Of a stretch of DNA of 64,000 nt, positions 37,081 to 49,600 are shown piece by piece (within the stretch, counting starts at the first letter, position 1; each line of letters starts with the position of its first letter). The notes beneath the pieces are model-generated. The model saw nothing but the letters and a program-made list of their open reading frames with translations. It did no database searches and was not told the DNA's origin. A program made the position numbers and the translations under genes. This DNA is from Liquidambar formosana (Eukaryota; Streptophyta; Magnoliopsida; Saxifragales; Altingiaceae). The stretch covers positions 6,468,607 to 6,532,606 of the forward strand of contig CM077834.1 in NCBI GenBank assembly GCA_039720395.1. Reading direction: 5' to 3'.

Positions 37081-40033
37081 GGCACGAGAGCGAGCTCTGT
37101 ATCATTGTTGTCCCACTCCAATTCGCTCCACCACTCCTCTTCTCCTCTCTTTTATGGTCTTTGCATTTTGGGTAGTCAGAGGTAGCCTCCTCAGCTGATT
37201 GCAACCAATTACCTCCAATATCTGTAGTTTTGGAACAACAGGATCGAGAGCCACGTTCTGCCTGGATCTATCTTCGAACAGCATTTCCAAATTGAAACAA
37301 GACTTTACAATGATTTCTTCAAGGTTTATGAGGTACGGAATCAGATCTTGAGGGATAAGATATACCAGCTTTGGACATTCCCACACATCTATTTTTCTTA
37401 GTCTAGAAAATTTCAGTCCAAGAGGGCCAACTAATGGCAAAACACACTCCAGATTATAGATAAAATGGAGGTAAAGTACCTGCAAATTTGGTAGCAGGTC
37501 ATGTCACACCCTCTGAATGGCCTTAGGCCATCACACCTCTCAATACTTAGGCACTTCAGACTAGCAAAGCCTTCACTGTTCGTTGCTAAGTATTCAAACA
37601 TCCAACCAATTTCCCTACAAGAATCCAAGACCAAACTTCTTGCATTAATTAACAGCCACCTGATCGTTTTTTCTGAAAGATCAAGTCTACTGAGAATCAC
37701 CTGCCTTTCATCCCATTTAGGCAGGGGGGTGTTCTTTACCCCTACTTGAGCCAACAAAAATTTGGAACCTTCTCAATCTTTCCATCCAAATAAGATATCT
37801 GCTGCGGGGATATGGCGTTCTTCTCAACCAGATGAATACAACAGTCAATTGCTCGAGGCATCCCAGCTACTCAAACGTTGCCTGTCCCTCTTCCACCTCT
37901 CCCTCGACACCCCACATGTAAACACTCCGTGTCATATCTAGAACCTCTAAACTAGACAACCTGGATACTACTCCAGCTTGGATTGTTTCCTCTGGTTGCT
38001 TAAGCAAGAGGTCTCGGGTTCGAGTCCTTGTGGATGCAGCAAACTTTCTTGGGAGAGGTCCCCGCTTCGGCGCCAGACCGTACCTCGGAGGATTAGTCCT
38101 GGGCGAAGCTTGGGGACACCTTGGGAAACCAAAAAAAAAAAAAAGCTTGGATTGTTTCTAGGTTACTAGTGCAAGATAGGTATAATTTCCTTAAATTGCT
38201 CAATTCTTCCATCCCTTTTGGCAATTCCTTGATTTGAGTTCCATGTAGATCAAGCACTTGCAGTTTTCTAAGTCCTCCCAGTGGGGCTAATTCTTCGAGA
38301 ACAGAGCAATCCTGTAAAACAAGAGCACGAAGCACACCAAGTTGACTGATGGAATGAGGCAATGACTGCATTTGAATTCCACTCATATTCAAAACCCTGA
38401 GTGCTTGAAATCCTAACAAGAAGTTCTCAGGAACTGTCTTAAGGAAGAAGTTATTTTGTAGAAGCAAAGTTGATGTGTTTGAACATTGCATCACACAATC
38501 AGGTAGAGCTGTTATATTGGTATTAATGAAAGAAATTCTCTTGCATGACTTCAACAATTCGACTTCTGTAATTTGGCTCAAGCCAATTCCTGACCGAACA
38601 AGGGATTTACACCCATCTTCCATAGAGGATGCAATCCATATAGCAACATCACGAATTACATCATGCATTTTCATGGTGCCCTCTTGTTTACCAGATTCCA
38701 ACAAACAAGAGTCCTTTAAATTTTCAACTATAGCAATTCCCCGGTTAAGAGAATCCTCATAGTTTAGTTGTTCATCTATCAAACCTTCTGCCATCCAATA
38801 TTGTACAAGTTCACTTACCTCGATCGAGTAGTCCTCAGGGAACAAAGAGCAATATAGAAAACAAGGTTTGATATTCTTACCTTGTAGAGAGTCGTAACTC
38901 CACTTCAAGGGCTTATAAACCTTAGTCTCTATCCCTTTGATATAAGGCTCCGACCTTTGCAACTCATTCAGGGCATCTTTCCACAACTCAACCATTGCCT
39001 TTCCCCTCATAGCTGCCCCCACAGTGATGAGTGCCAAGGGCAATCGGTTACATTCTCTTGAAACTGCCTCGGCAAATGGTTTGATACATTCTAAGCTGGC
39101 TACCTTCCCTGCATTTTTAGTAAACAATTGCCAAGCTTCTTCATCATTTAGAAGTTCCACTTTAACATCCACGTCTGTCTTCATCTCCCTACAAACTTCT
39201 AAAGACCGAGAAGTCAATATGATCGTTGAACCCAAATGGTCTTCAGGCTGTGGGACACCTAAAGAGTTCAAATCCATTGTCTTCCAAACATCATCCAGGA
39301 TGAGGAGAAATTTTTTTTCCTTGGCAAGTCTTTGATATAGTTGATTAGCCATTCTCTTCGTGCTTGCTTCCAATTTCAACTGCAATCTCTCAGCTATTTG
39401 TGTCCGGACCTTTTTCAAGTCCAACTCCTTGGACACTGTAGCCCATATGACAATGCTGAATGGTTGTTTCAGAGAATCACTCCTGATCTTGTTGTGCAAG
39501 TTTATTACTAGAGTGGTCCTCCCCACCCCTCCCATGCCCCAAATACCAATGATTCGAACTTCATCATTATGCGATAGATTCAGAACTTGGACTAAAAAAT
39601 TGTATGCTGTTGTGTGACTCAATTAAAGGTCCCGGGATATGTTCAACTGTTTCTATCTGATTATCTACAGCCAAGATTCCAGCAGGGAAACTGCCGACTT
39701 TAATAAGGCGTTCCACTTCCTGAAATTTTTCTTCAACCTTTCGTCTCCATTTAGAGTGCAGACAGGAATTTAAACAGCACCCGCAAAGAATACCACGGTT
39801 GCTGGCCATATCTGCTTGCATCGTATTCACTTCAAGCTCGATCCCTTCGACCTCACTAAGCCACTTTTTAACTTCACGAGTTGGTAATTTTCCCTTTTTG
39901 CTTGCATTTTCGAGTTCTTCATTTATGTCGTTCCTCAGGTCAATCAGATTTCTCATTTTTAGCTTCAGAGCATCGAGGTCTGAGTGGAAATTAAAGTTAT
40001 TCCTGATGGAGGAATAGATGGAGCCACAGAGAA
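37081..40033 (-). pseudogene. CC-NBS-LRR pseudogene 4, SINE-disrupted, 5' end replaced by antisense H2A
   Basis: From right to left: a coiled coil ([40 protein letters not shown]), then a frameshift near 39617 just before the NB-ARC. A long open part follows with GMGGVGRTT (Arg for the P-loop Lys), LLILDDVWKTMDL, CNRLPLALITV, CFLYCSLFPEDYS and MHDVIRDVAIWIA. The LRR is interrupted by a SINE at 37990-38143 and then by further frameshifts and a deletion (37.5-37.95 kb). The C-terminal tail ends QLRRLPLTTQNAKTIKE. The normal MDP-type start is missing, because the sequence changes to antisense histone H2A at about 40033. The P-loop Lys to Arg change would by itself be expected to disable nucleotide binding. 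Confidence 0.92.
37990..38143 (+). mobile_element. tRNA-derived SINE inside NLR pseudogene 4
   Basis: A 154-base insertion has box B GGTTCGAGTCC (38017-38027) and a 3' A tail. It is flanked by a perfect 15-base target duplication AGCTTGGATTGTTTC (37975-37989 and 38144-38158). It splits the LRR coding sequence and adds an in-frame stop. Box A is not clear, so it may be 5' truncated. It differs from the SINE at 12816. Confidence 0.93.
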
Positions 40034-40717
40034 CTCTAGGATCTGGAGCGGCCAAGAAGGCCACATCACGAAGCAGCAACGCCGGTCTGCAATTCCCCGT
40101 CGGTCGTATCGCCCGGTTCTTAAAAGCTGGCAAGTACGCCGAACGTGTTGGCGCCGGTGCTCCCGTCTACCTCGCCGCCGTCCTCGAGTACCTCGCAGCT
40201 GAGGTTCCCCCTTCCTCCCTCTCTCCCAATTCTTACATATACTACATATTTATAGCTTTGTGTGTGTGTATATATGTATATTTAATTATTTATATATATT
40301 TAGGGTTTTGAATTTGTGATTTCTCATTCTGAGATTGAGTATATTTACGGTTTTGAATTTGTTTATGCCAATTTGTAAATGTGTATAAGCATTTTTATGT
40401 AGGGTTTTCATCTTTTTTTTCCGCACGCATATATGCAGATAAATGTATATCTAGGGCTTTGAATTTGTGCGTGATGTTCTGTAATTGCGTGCTCTCAGGT
40501 GCTTGAGTTGGCGGGAAATGCAGCGAGGGACAACAAGAAGACTCGAATTGTGCCTCGACACATCCAACTCGCGGTGAGGAACGATGAGGAACTCAGCAAG
40601 CTTCTCGGCGACGTAACGATTGCCAACGGAGGAGTGATGCCCAACATTCACAACCTTCTCCTTCCGAAGAAGACAGGTACCTCTGGGTCGAAGGCCTCTG
40701 CTGATGACGACAGTTGA
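40018..40717 (+). CDS. H2A: Histone H2A, N-terminus replaced by antisense NLR sequence
   Basis: Core histone of the nucleosome. Exon 1 is 40018-40203 and exon 2 is 40499-40717, with a GT-AG intron splitting LAAE/VLELAGN. The product is 134 residues. The fold is complete: [55 protein letters not shown], acidic-patch residues in YLAAEVLE and NDEEL, and the docking end [13 protein letters not shown]. The lack of a C-terminal SQEF-type motif argues against H2A.X, and the sequence is not H2A.Z. The usual N-terminus (about ten basic residues ending KTLGSG) is missing. The frame starts [10 protein letters not shown] instead, its ATG and first codons being antisense to an NLR coiled-coil exon. AAGAAT-type change SSNAG replaces the usual SSKAG. 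Having an intron, it is not a retrocopy. Expression would need a new promoter. Confidence 0.88.
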
Positions 40718-41499
40718 GCAGTGAAAGAGAGGTGGATTCAATGGTGGTGTTTGTTCGCTATAAAATTTAGGGCTTTTTTTTTTTGTTCAAATTTTAAAAT
40801 TAGGTTGAATTAGGTTCGAGTTGAGTCCTTTGTGTTCCGTGGATTTGTAGTTCGCTTTAGTTAGGATTTCGGTAGTGTTGTGTATATCTTCTAGTTCCAT
40901 ATGACATTTATGAAAGATTGAATCTTTAACTCTCCTCTGCTTTCAGTTTTATGTGCCCTTGTTATTTATTTATTTATTTTATTCCATGAGTTTTAATGCC
41001 AACCAAACGGAGAAGGCAATGGGATTTATGGGTAATTGTTGTAGGTTGTATGAGTGATTTTGGATTCTCTGAACTCCAAACTATCAGGATTGCTTGTGTT
41101 TGCGAGCTGCATGAAAAAAAAAAGTGTTGTTTTCTGTGGACAGATGGTAGAGGTCTAGAGGGAATTAGATTCGATGTGGGCAGCCTCATTTGGCAATGGT
41201 TAGTGAACTGTGGATTGCTGTAAATTTGAGATTGTGGGCATTAACAGTCAATGGTTTGGAGATGATCAGCAGTTCATAACTCATGAATGGTCTAAAATTG
41301 TGGGCAGAGACCTTATTTGGTGCAATTTTCTGTAGATTGATTGCTTTGTTTTTTTATCATCACTTTTCAAAATTCTTTCTGATTTTAAGGTTTTGATTAG
41401 TGAGTTTGGGGCATGATTTTACCAATTTGGGAGGCAGGTGGGAATTTATGATAGTGAGAACTGAAAGTGATAGTAGAGGGGAGGTGTTGTTTGGATCAC
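40718..41499. other. H2A 3' flank and intergenic
   Basis: The 3' untranslated region of H2A probably lies within the first few hundred bases. Plant core histone mRNAs are polyadenylated, and no stem-loop was looked for. Nothing else codes. Confidence 0.5.
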
Positions 41500-42741
41500 G
41501 TTACTAGTTTAGGAAGCAGGTATGGGACATAGTTGGAAAAAATGCGGAATGGAAGAGGGATTTGGGAATGATTTGGAGATGATTGGGAACCCAGAGGAAA
41601 ACTTATTTATCTTTTTGTCAGAAACCCAATTTGAGGTTTACATTTTACCTATACTAGATGCATATTTGACATCCATACTGAATTTAACGGTTTCTGAGTT
41701 GCAAATCGCAATTGGAACCATTTGGGAAGAAGGGTGGAGATATGGTTGGTTCTATTTTTAGCAAACCTCCCCATAGGGCAAAGGCAAAAAAGCATATGCT
41801 CCATTGATGCATATTGTAGTTCTGGTTTTTACCTTCACTAGAATTTGATGTCAGCATGTCGATGACACAGCAGGATACTAATTTTCCATAGTTTGGGTAT
41901 TGTGAGGACGGCCTCATCTCCCTTATTATGAGCTCTCCCATTTCTTACGGTATTTCAGACACCAAGTTCAAAAAATGCACCAAGTTATCATATTTATCGT
42001 ATTAAGTCAATCCTGCTAGTTTAAATTCAGCTAGAACATCTTAAAATGGTTTCATGTGTTTGAGTTGTCGAACATCAAACTTTGATTAGCACTAAACCAT
42101 ATGGCTTTTTAAAATGAGATTTTGTATGTGAAAACTTCATATCTTTCTCTATTAAATGGTAGGGTGCACATCTTGAGATTCATACAATATCCCAAGAACA
42201 GGGAGAGAAGTTCATCAATACACCTATGATAAAGAATCAACACAGCATCCAGTAGACTATTATTTCCATTGTTATAGACGAATCAAATCAATCACCATGT
42301 AAATGACTTGGAAACAAGCAGGAAGTGGACATATTTCCATTAGCTAGATACCCTCCATGTAAGAATAGAGTTCTCTGCTATACAAAGATACTTATGGCAG
42401 CTAATCTCCATGTTGCTTAATAGAAAAGAATTTGATAGTAAACAGGACATCCCTGAATCATTTACCTGACCGAAACACAAATGCAGCGACTACGATTACT
42501 TCTTTAATGCATCCAGCATGAGCTTCATCTGCTCCCAGATCAAATCCACCCCCTTCATGTAAATCTCATTCTCATCCACCGGCAACGTCTTCCATTTCTC
42601 ATCCAGCTCTTCCATCTTGGAACTTCCCATTACAGACAGACCCATCTTTACTATACTCTTCCTTAAAACTGGCATTGAAGCGTTCATATTATTTACATAC
42701 TGAAAGGACTCTTTCAAGAAGGGATACATTGCCAGATCCAT
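41500..42741. repeat. Diverged copy D of the 20.3-21.6 kb segment
   Basis: It follows 20350-21604, 52030-53285 and (in part) 61120-61870: TTTAGGAAGCAGG, then TTTGAGGTTTACATTTTACC, then AGTAGACTATTATTTCC, then the gene fragment. It is more diverged than A, B and C are from each other and shorter, so it is probably older. Confidence 0.8.
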
Positions 42742-42885
42742 CTGTTGTCCAACTACCTTAGTCTTATTCTCTTCACCATTGAACTTGTTCTGATCATCAG
42801 CATGCTTAACTCCAATTCCAGCACCCCAAATTGTCTTTCACAGATCAAATTCCTCTTGGTCGCATGTCTCCAAACATGGGGAAGT
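42496..42885 (-). pseudogene. C-terminal fragment of an unrecognised conserved protein (copy D, longest)
   Basis: The ORF MDLAMYPFLKESFQYVNN to LMLDALKK (42496-42741) extends upstream in frame through KHADDQNKFNGEENKTKVV and WGAGIGV, and then meets a TGA. This copy lacks the retroelement junction of copies A and B and so keeps more of the exon. The product is rich in charged residues and probably helical. I do not recognise the family. Most likely a gene remnant. Confidence 0.5.
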
Positions 42886-43141
42886 CCATAAAAATTGCTG
42901 AAATGGGAATGAGATCATATTCAGTTCAGCAAACATATACTACTAAAAGTAAATTCAGCATATACAAAATGTAAAATTAACCGGATATTGCAATTTATGA
43001 GCATATGGTAAGGAGAACAAATTTAGTTCAGTATTCCGAATTGCTGCAGGGGAAGCTCGAACAACACTAGGAATGGGCCACTGTCCACCTATCTTTCCAG
43101 GGGTAAGTTCAGATGTATGAAGGTTGTCCACCTAACAAGTT

Positions 43142-43325
43142 TGAAATAAGGCATGAGACAGGGGTTGGTATAATCGTCATTCCACTTCCAATTTGCATTG
43201 CTTGGCCTAACACACATTATTAGACATGCAAAAACTTGCTATTTGTAGCATGTATCTTGCAACAAATTAGACATTTCATTAGTTACTTTCCAAAATCTGG
43301 CTGGTTGTGCTTTTGGCTCCCCTAT
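43142..43325 (-). pseudogene. Relic NLR C-terminal tail and 3' flank (1)
   Basis: On the - strand a short stretch near 43145-43195 reads KWNDDYTNPCLMPYFKL, matching the family ending QWDDDHTNLAFHPFFK. The sequence beyond it (AACAAATTAGACATTTC, TTTTGGCTCC) matches the NLR 3' flanks at 13.99 and 44.5 kb. All upstream NLR sequence is gone. Confidence 0.6.
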
Positions 43326-44440
43326 GTTATAAGAGTTTTTTAACAATAACTCCATAAACAAATTCATTAATTTCATAATTCCTTTTGAGTTGAATTAACC
43401 TTCTATCACAAAATATCTTGTCTTATTTTTGTTCTCATACAAATAGTGTTTCCATCTTTGCCGATCAATAAATCCATCTTTTTGAGTTCTATCTACAATC
43501 ACTCAACTCAATGAGTTGACCTAATTCTCACCATCTCCAACCTTCGTCCCAATTCTGAAACCTTTGAAAAGAACCATAGTCCACTTTTACAACCTCTCCG
43601 CGCTAGGAAAAAAAAAACTCATTTTTATGTAGAGAACAATAACAAGTTACTATTTAACAATAAAAAAATAGTAATATGTTACTATTTGACAGCATAATTT
43701 GCACATTACTGTTTTGAGAGCAAAATAGTAATATAATTTTTTTTTTCCCAGAATTACCTAATCACAATGGGTATTGTTTCAAAGATCACGATGAGTATAT
43801 TCCAAAAATGCAAGCTTTATCAAAAATGAATTTGTATCTTATAAGTTATAGGTTTTTAAAAATTAGAAAATTAAAAAATAAGTTAGTTACTCAGATGTGG
43901 GTTAAGGGGTCAAGAAATCTTTTGATAAGGTTATTACTAAAACAATTTTTCTAAATGAAATTATCGCCAATTTTCCCTATTATTATTAATTTTTTTGTAC
44001 TAAAAGACACTTGGGGCTTGTTTGAAAGACCAAATAGAAATTAAACAATTATAAGGTTTTTATATAGAATGAAAATTACAAGTTCATCTTGAATGAAAAA
44101 ATTCAAAAGAACAACGACACTCTATTAAGTACCACCACTCGCTCTCACTCACGCACTGTATAATATTATAATATTCGTGTACAAGAGATACACACAAGGA
44201 CACCTCATTTCTTCACTAGCAACCATCACAACCAGGTTACTACTAAACTAAAATATTTACTATTTTTATTTAGCCAAAAGGAAAGAACTTAAGCATCAAT
44301 GCATTGTAGAAGAGCTTAGCATCCCAACCAAGTTGGCATCTTAAGATCTTCCAATGTGTACTAAAATTAACGATGTGTATATACATATGGCAACGAGATC
44401 ATATTCAATTCAGTATTTTGGAATGCTGCATGGGGAAGAT
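43326..44440. other. Intergenic, decayed NLR 3' flank and repeats
   Basis: AT-rich. The part 44000-44230 resembles NLR 3' flank sequence (CACTCAC, ACAAGAGATACACACAAGGA). No gene is seen. Confidence 0.45.
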
Positions 44441-44444
44441 CATA

Positions 44445-44625
44445 TGGCAGGAGGCAGAACTTGGTATAATCATCATCCCACTTCCATTTTGCATTGCTTG
44501 GCCAAACACACATTATTAGCCCTGCAAACAGTTACAATTTATAGGATATAGCTTGGAACAAAGTAGACATTTCATCACTTATTTTCCAAAATCAGGGTGC
44601 TTGTGCTTTCGGCTTCATTTTTTTT
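44445..44625 (-). pseudogene. Relic NLR C-terminal tail and 3' flank (2)
   Basis: On the - strand near 44455-44505 the sequence reads KWKWDDDYTKFCLLPYD, again the family's C-terminal motif, followed by the same 3' flank. A second remnant of a lost NLR. Confidence 0.6.
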
Positions 44626-45056
44626 CTTGCACTAGAAAACGTTTAGGGCCCGTTTGAGTGTCCAAACAAAAATTAGACAATTATAGGTTTTTCACTCTGT
44701 GAGAAAGGTACAAATCCATAGTCTTGAATGGAAAAATTCAAAAGAAAGACACCACTCCAAAACCTAGTTATACAGGAACCCCTCTTTGTAAATAAATTGG
44801 AATTACCATTCACTGTCACTCACACAGTGCACTTCCATATACAAGAGATACACACAAGGACGCCTCAATTCTTCACTCGCATTTTAAAAGCTTCGCTCCA
44901 CTTGAAACACAATAGGACACACACCTTGAGGTTGAGTCGGTGCCCTTGCTTTCAGCCTTTCAGTCGGTAATAGGGGGGAAGAGAGAGAATAAGAAATAAT
45001 AAGGGGGAAGAGAGAGAGAGAGGCAGAGATAACAGAACTTCAATCATCGATCGGAT

Positions 45057-45860
45057 TCATCCGACACCACGACTGCAATTGGTTTTGAAAAAAGGGTGGA
45101 AAGCGAGGTTGGTATGATCGTCATCCCACTGCAATTGGTTCCACCACTGCTCTTCTCCGCTTATCTCCTTTATGGTACTTGCGTTTTGGGTAGTGAGAGG
45201 AAGCCTCCTCAGCTGATCGCAACCCGACACATCGATCTCCTCTAGACTCTGCCATGATACGTTTTCTCCGCAGATATTCCTCAATCCGGGAAGGTATTTC
45301 AATTTCAATATCCGTAGTGTTGGAAGAAGAGGATGTGGAGCCATGTTCTGCCCTGAACTACTACTACTAGTAGAAGTAGTTTCAAACAGGTTTTCCAGCT
45401 TCTCACAATACTCAACTGTGATTTGTTCAAGGTTTATCATGTACGGAATCAGATGATGAGGAATAAGGTATGTTAGATTTGGACAACTATATACTGTAAT
45501 TTCTCTCAGTTTCGAAAATCTGAGCCCAACCGGGGCATCTACTGGCCAAACACACTCCAGATTTTTGATATGAAAGAGGGAAAGTTTCTCCAAATTTGGT
45601 AGCGGGTCATGTTGGGCAGAACATCCCCTGAATGGCCCTAAGCTATCACAATCGTAAATTTGTAACTCCTTCAAACCCATAAAGGCTTTACCGTTGGTGG
45701 CCAAGTGTTCAAACATCCAACCTATTTCCGTACAATGATGCAAGACCAGCTGACGTACATAAATTAAGAGCCACCCAATCCGTTTTTCTGAGAGATCAAC
45801 ACTTTCCAAAATCACCATCCTTTGATTGGGGCTAAACGGAGGATGTAATCTGTCATGTAA
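45057..45860 (-). pseudogene. Detached NLR LRR C-terminal fragment
   Basis: About 260 residues match the last third of the intact NLR: NQRMVILESVDLSEKRIGWL, EIGWMFEHLATNGKAF, CDSLGPFRGCSAQHDPLPNL, NLTYLIPHHLIPYMINLEQI, and the ending EQWWNQLQWDDDHTN. The frame is open, but there is no coiled coil or NB-ARC. Homology stops after NQRMVI near 45838, just before the block B boundary at 45862. It is a rearrangement product, and the ORF starting at 45917 includes non-NLR sequence. Expression seems unlikely. Confidence 0.88.
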
Positions 45861-46646
45861 TCGGTCGAGGAGCACACTACCATAAAGACTTAGAAAACCA
45901 TAATACAAACACATCAAGTTTCGATACAGCCACAGAGAAGCCGGCTAGCTAATTTCTCCACTGCTTGACCCACGATTGAAGCCAGAACTTCTATGGCAAA
46001 ATCTCAGTACAAGAGAAGGGATGAAAATTGAACGCGGGAAACTGCAAGAAGAATGCGAGTTTTATCAACCTCTTGGGAAAGATGATTTACAAAAACAAGA
46101 ACATAGAAAACAATTATATGTTTTGTACATGTAGACATTTCTTCAGTTATTTTCCAAAATCTGGCCGGTTGTGCTTTTGGCTCCCATTTTTTTCCTTTTG
46201 GCATTAGAAAATATTTAAGGCCCGTTTGGGTGTTCAAGTGAAAATTAAACAATTATAGGGTCTTTTTATATAATAGGGAAGGTACAAATCCGTAGTCTTA
46301 AATGGAAAAATTCAAAAGAAAGACACCACTCCAATACCTAGTTATACAAGTTACACGTGAATTGGCAGTACCATTCACTCTCACTCACACACTTCACTTC
46401 CATATGCAAGAGATACACACAAGAACACCTCACTTCGTTACTCGCACCTTAACCTTCACTCCACTTGAAACACTATAGGACACACCATGAGTTTTGAGTC
46501 GGTGCCATTGCCCGACTTGAGGTTTCAGTCGATGGAGGGAGATCTTAGAAAGAGAGAGGATAAGAAATTAGGGGGAAGAGAGAGAGAGAGAGAGAGAGCT
46601 CACACGACTTCAACCATCGGATTCGGATTCAGATTCTGATTAATGA

Positions 46647-49600
46647 TCAGACACCTCTGACAGGTTTGAAAAAAGGGAGGAGAGCGAGCTTGGTTTGATC
46701 TTCATCCCACTGCAATTGGTTCCACCACTGCTCTTCTCCGCTTATCTCCTTTATGGTACTTGCGTTTTGGGTAGTGAGAGGAAGCCTCCTCACCTGATTG
46801 CATCTCTCCACTATGAGCTGCTCTAGACTCTGCCATGATACGTTTTCTCTGCAGATATTCCTCAATTCGGGAAGGTCACACAAATCCAATCTCCGTAGAT
46901 TTGGAAGAAGAGGATGTGGAGCCGCGTTCTGCCCTGAACTACTACTACTACTAGTAGTATATTCAAACAGGTTTTCCAGTTTTCCACATGCCGTAACTCT
47001 GATCATTTCAAGGTTTATCATGTACGGAATCAGATGATGAGGAATAAGATATGTTAGATTTGGACAATTAGACACTGCAATTTCTCTCAGTTTCGAAAAT
47101 CTGAGTCCAACCGGGGCATCTAGTGGCCAAACACACTCCAGATTTTTTATATGAAAGAGCCAAAGTTCCTCCAAATTTGGTAGCGGGTCATGTTGGGCAG
47201 AACATCCCCTGAATGGCCCTAAGCTATCACAATTCCTTATATCTAGGATCTTCAAACCAATAAAGGCTTTACCGTTGGTGGCCAAGTGTTCAAACATCCA
47301 ACCTATTTCCGTACAATCATTCAAGAACAGATCTCCTGCATTAATTAAGAGCCACCCAATCCGTTTTTCTGAGAGATCAACACTACTGAAAATCACCATC
47401 CTTTGATTGGGCATAAACAGAAAGCTTATATTGCGATTTGAGCCAACAACCTGAATTTGGAAGCTTATCAATCTTTGTATCCAAATGAGATCCCCGCTAC
47501 CAAGGTAAGGCATGGTTTTCAACGTAACGGATAAAACAGTCAATTGCGTGAGGGATCCCAGCTCCTCAAATATCATCTCTCCCTCTTCTACCTCTCCCTT
47601 CACACCCCACCTGTAATCACTCCTCCACATATTCAGAACCTCTAAACCTAACAACCTGGATAATACTCCAGCTTGAATTGATTTGAGGGACCAAGTCCGT
47701 GAGAGGTCCAACTGCCTTAAATTGCTCAGTTCTTCCATCCCTTTTGGCAGTTCTTTGATTTTAGTGCCACCTAAATCAAGCACTCGGAGATTTCTAAGCC
47801 CTCCCAATGGGGGTAATTCTTCGATACAATTGCAAGACTCTAAAACAAGAACTCGAAGCTGACTTAGTTTGGTGAGGGAAAGAGGCAATGACCGGATATT
47901 AGTTGCCCCTAAATTCAAGACCTTGAGTGCTGGAAATCCTTCCAGGAAGCTCTCCGGAACATTCTCCAGGGGGCGGTTACTTTGAAGAAGTAAAGTTGAT
48001 GTCTTTGAACATTGTATAGCACAATCTGGAAGACTTGTTATCGTGCTATTCACGAAAGAAATTCTATTGCACAACTTCGACAATTCAACATCTGAAATCT
48101 GACTTAAGCCGATGCCTGATTGAACACGAAATTTACATCCATCCTCCACCGAGGATGCAATCCATATAGCAACGTCGCGGACTACATCATGCATTTTCAC
48201 GCTGCCGCCCCTACCACATTCCAACAAACACAAATCCTTCAGGTTTTCGACTATATCGATTCCCCTGTCAAGAGAATTCTCATAGTTTGGTTGTTCATTT
48301 ATCAAACCTTCTGCCAGCCAACATTCTACAAGTTCCCTTACATCAATTGAGAAGTCCTCAGGAAACAAAGAGCAATACAGAAAACAAGGTTTGGAATTCC
48401 TTTGATGTAAGGAGTCGTAACTCCACTTCAAAGGCTTATAAACCTTTTTCTCAATCCCTGAGATAGAAGGTTCTGACCGTCGCAACTCGTTCAGGGCATT
48501 CTTCCACAGCTCAACTTTCGCCTTTCCCCTCAAGGCTGACCCCACGATGATGAGTGCCAAAGGCAGTCTGTTACATTCTTTAGCAACTGCTTCTGCATGT
48601 GGTTTGATTTCTTCTTTATTGGCTACACTCCCCGCTTTTTTAGTAAACAATTGCCAAGCTTCTACATCGTTTAATAGTTCCACTTTCTCTATTACATCAG
48701 CTTCCATTTGCTCACAAACTTGTTTAGATCGAGACGTCAATATGATTTTAAACCCCGTATGACTTTCAGCCTGTGGGACACCTAAAGAATCTAAATCGAG
48801 TGGCTCCCAAACATCATCCAGAATGAGGAGGAATTTTTTTTCTTTCATGAGTCTTTCGTGCAGTAGGGTAGCCAATTCTTCAACACTTCCTTCTAATGAT
48901 TCCTCTAATTTCAATCTTTTAGCAATTTGGGTTTGGATCCTTTTCAAGTCCAAATCTTTGGACACTGTAACCCATATGACTGTACCAAAAGGTTGTGTTG
49001 ATGATATGCTCTTGAGCTTATTGTTCAAGGTCCTTACTAGAGTAGTCTTGCCGACACCTCCCATGCCCCAAACACCAATCCTCCTGACTCCATCTTCACT
49101 CAATCGTTTCATAATTTCATCTAAAGTCTTTGATGCAGTTGTTTGATCTTCAATTGAAGCTCCGGGGATATGCCTGACTGGTTCTGGTAGAGGATTCAGA
49201 GCCACCACACCAGCAGAGAAATCGCCACCTTGCAGAAGCCTTTCTACCTCCTCGAGCATTTTTGCCACTTGCCTTCCGAGTAAAGTGTAGTTTAAGCAGC
49301 TCCCACAAAATTTTTTGTTGTTGGTCGTGATACCTGCTTGCAACGAATTCACTTCGAGCTCAATCCTTTCAACCTCGGTAAGCCACTCTTTCACTTGAGT
49401 TGTCCGTAATTTTCCATCTATCTCAGCTACTCTGAGTTGTTGTTTCACTTTGTTTTGAAGCTCTATTAGGCGTCCCATCTCCTTTCCCAAAGCATTTGAT
49501 TGGAATTTGATGGTATTTCTGATGCAATAATAGATACAACCACAGAGAACTAGGCAAGCTTGTACCACTGCTGAAGTCAAGATTGATTCCACTGCCGAAC

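Noticed and set aside
45838..45917. Upstream extension of the LRR fragment ORF as a genuine N-terminus
   Set aside because: This part is block B boundary sequence unrelated to NLRs; the Met at 45917 is fortuitous.
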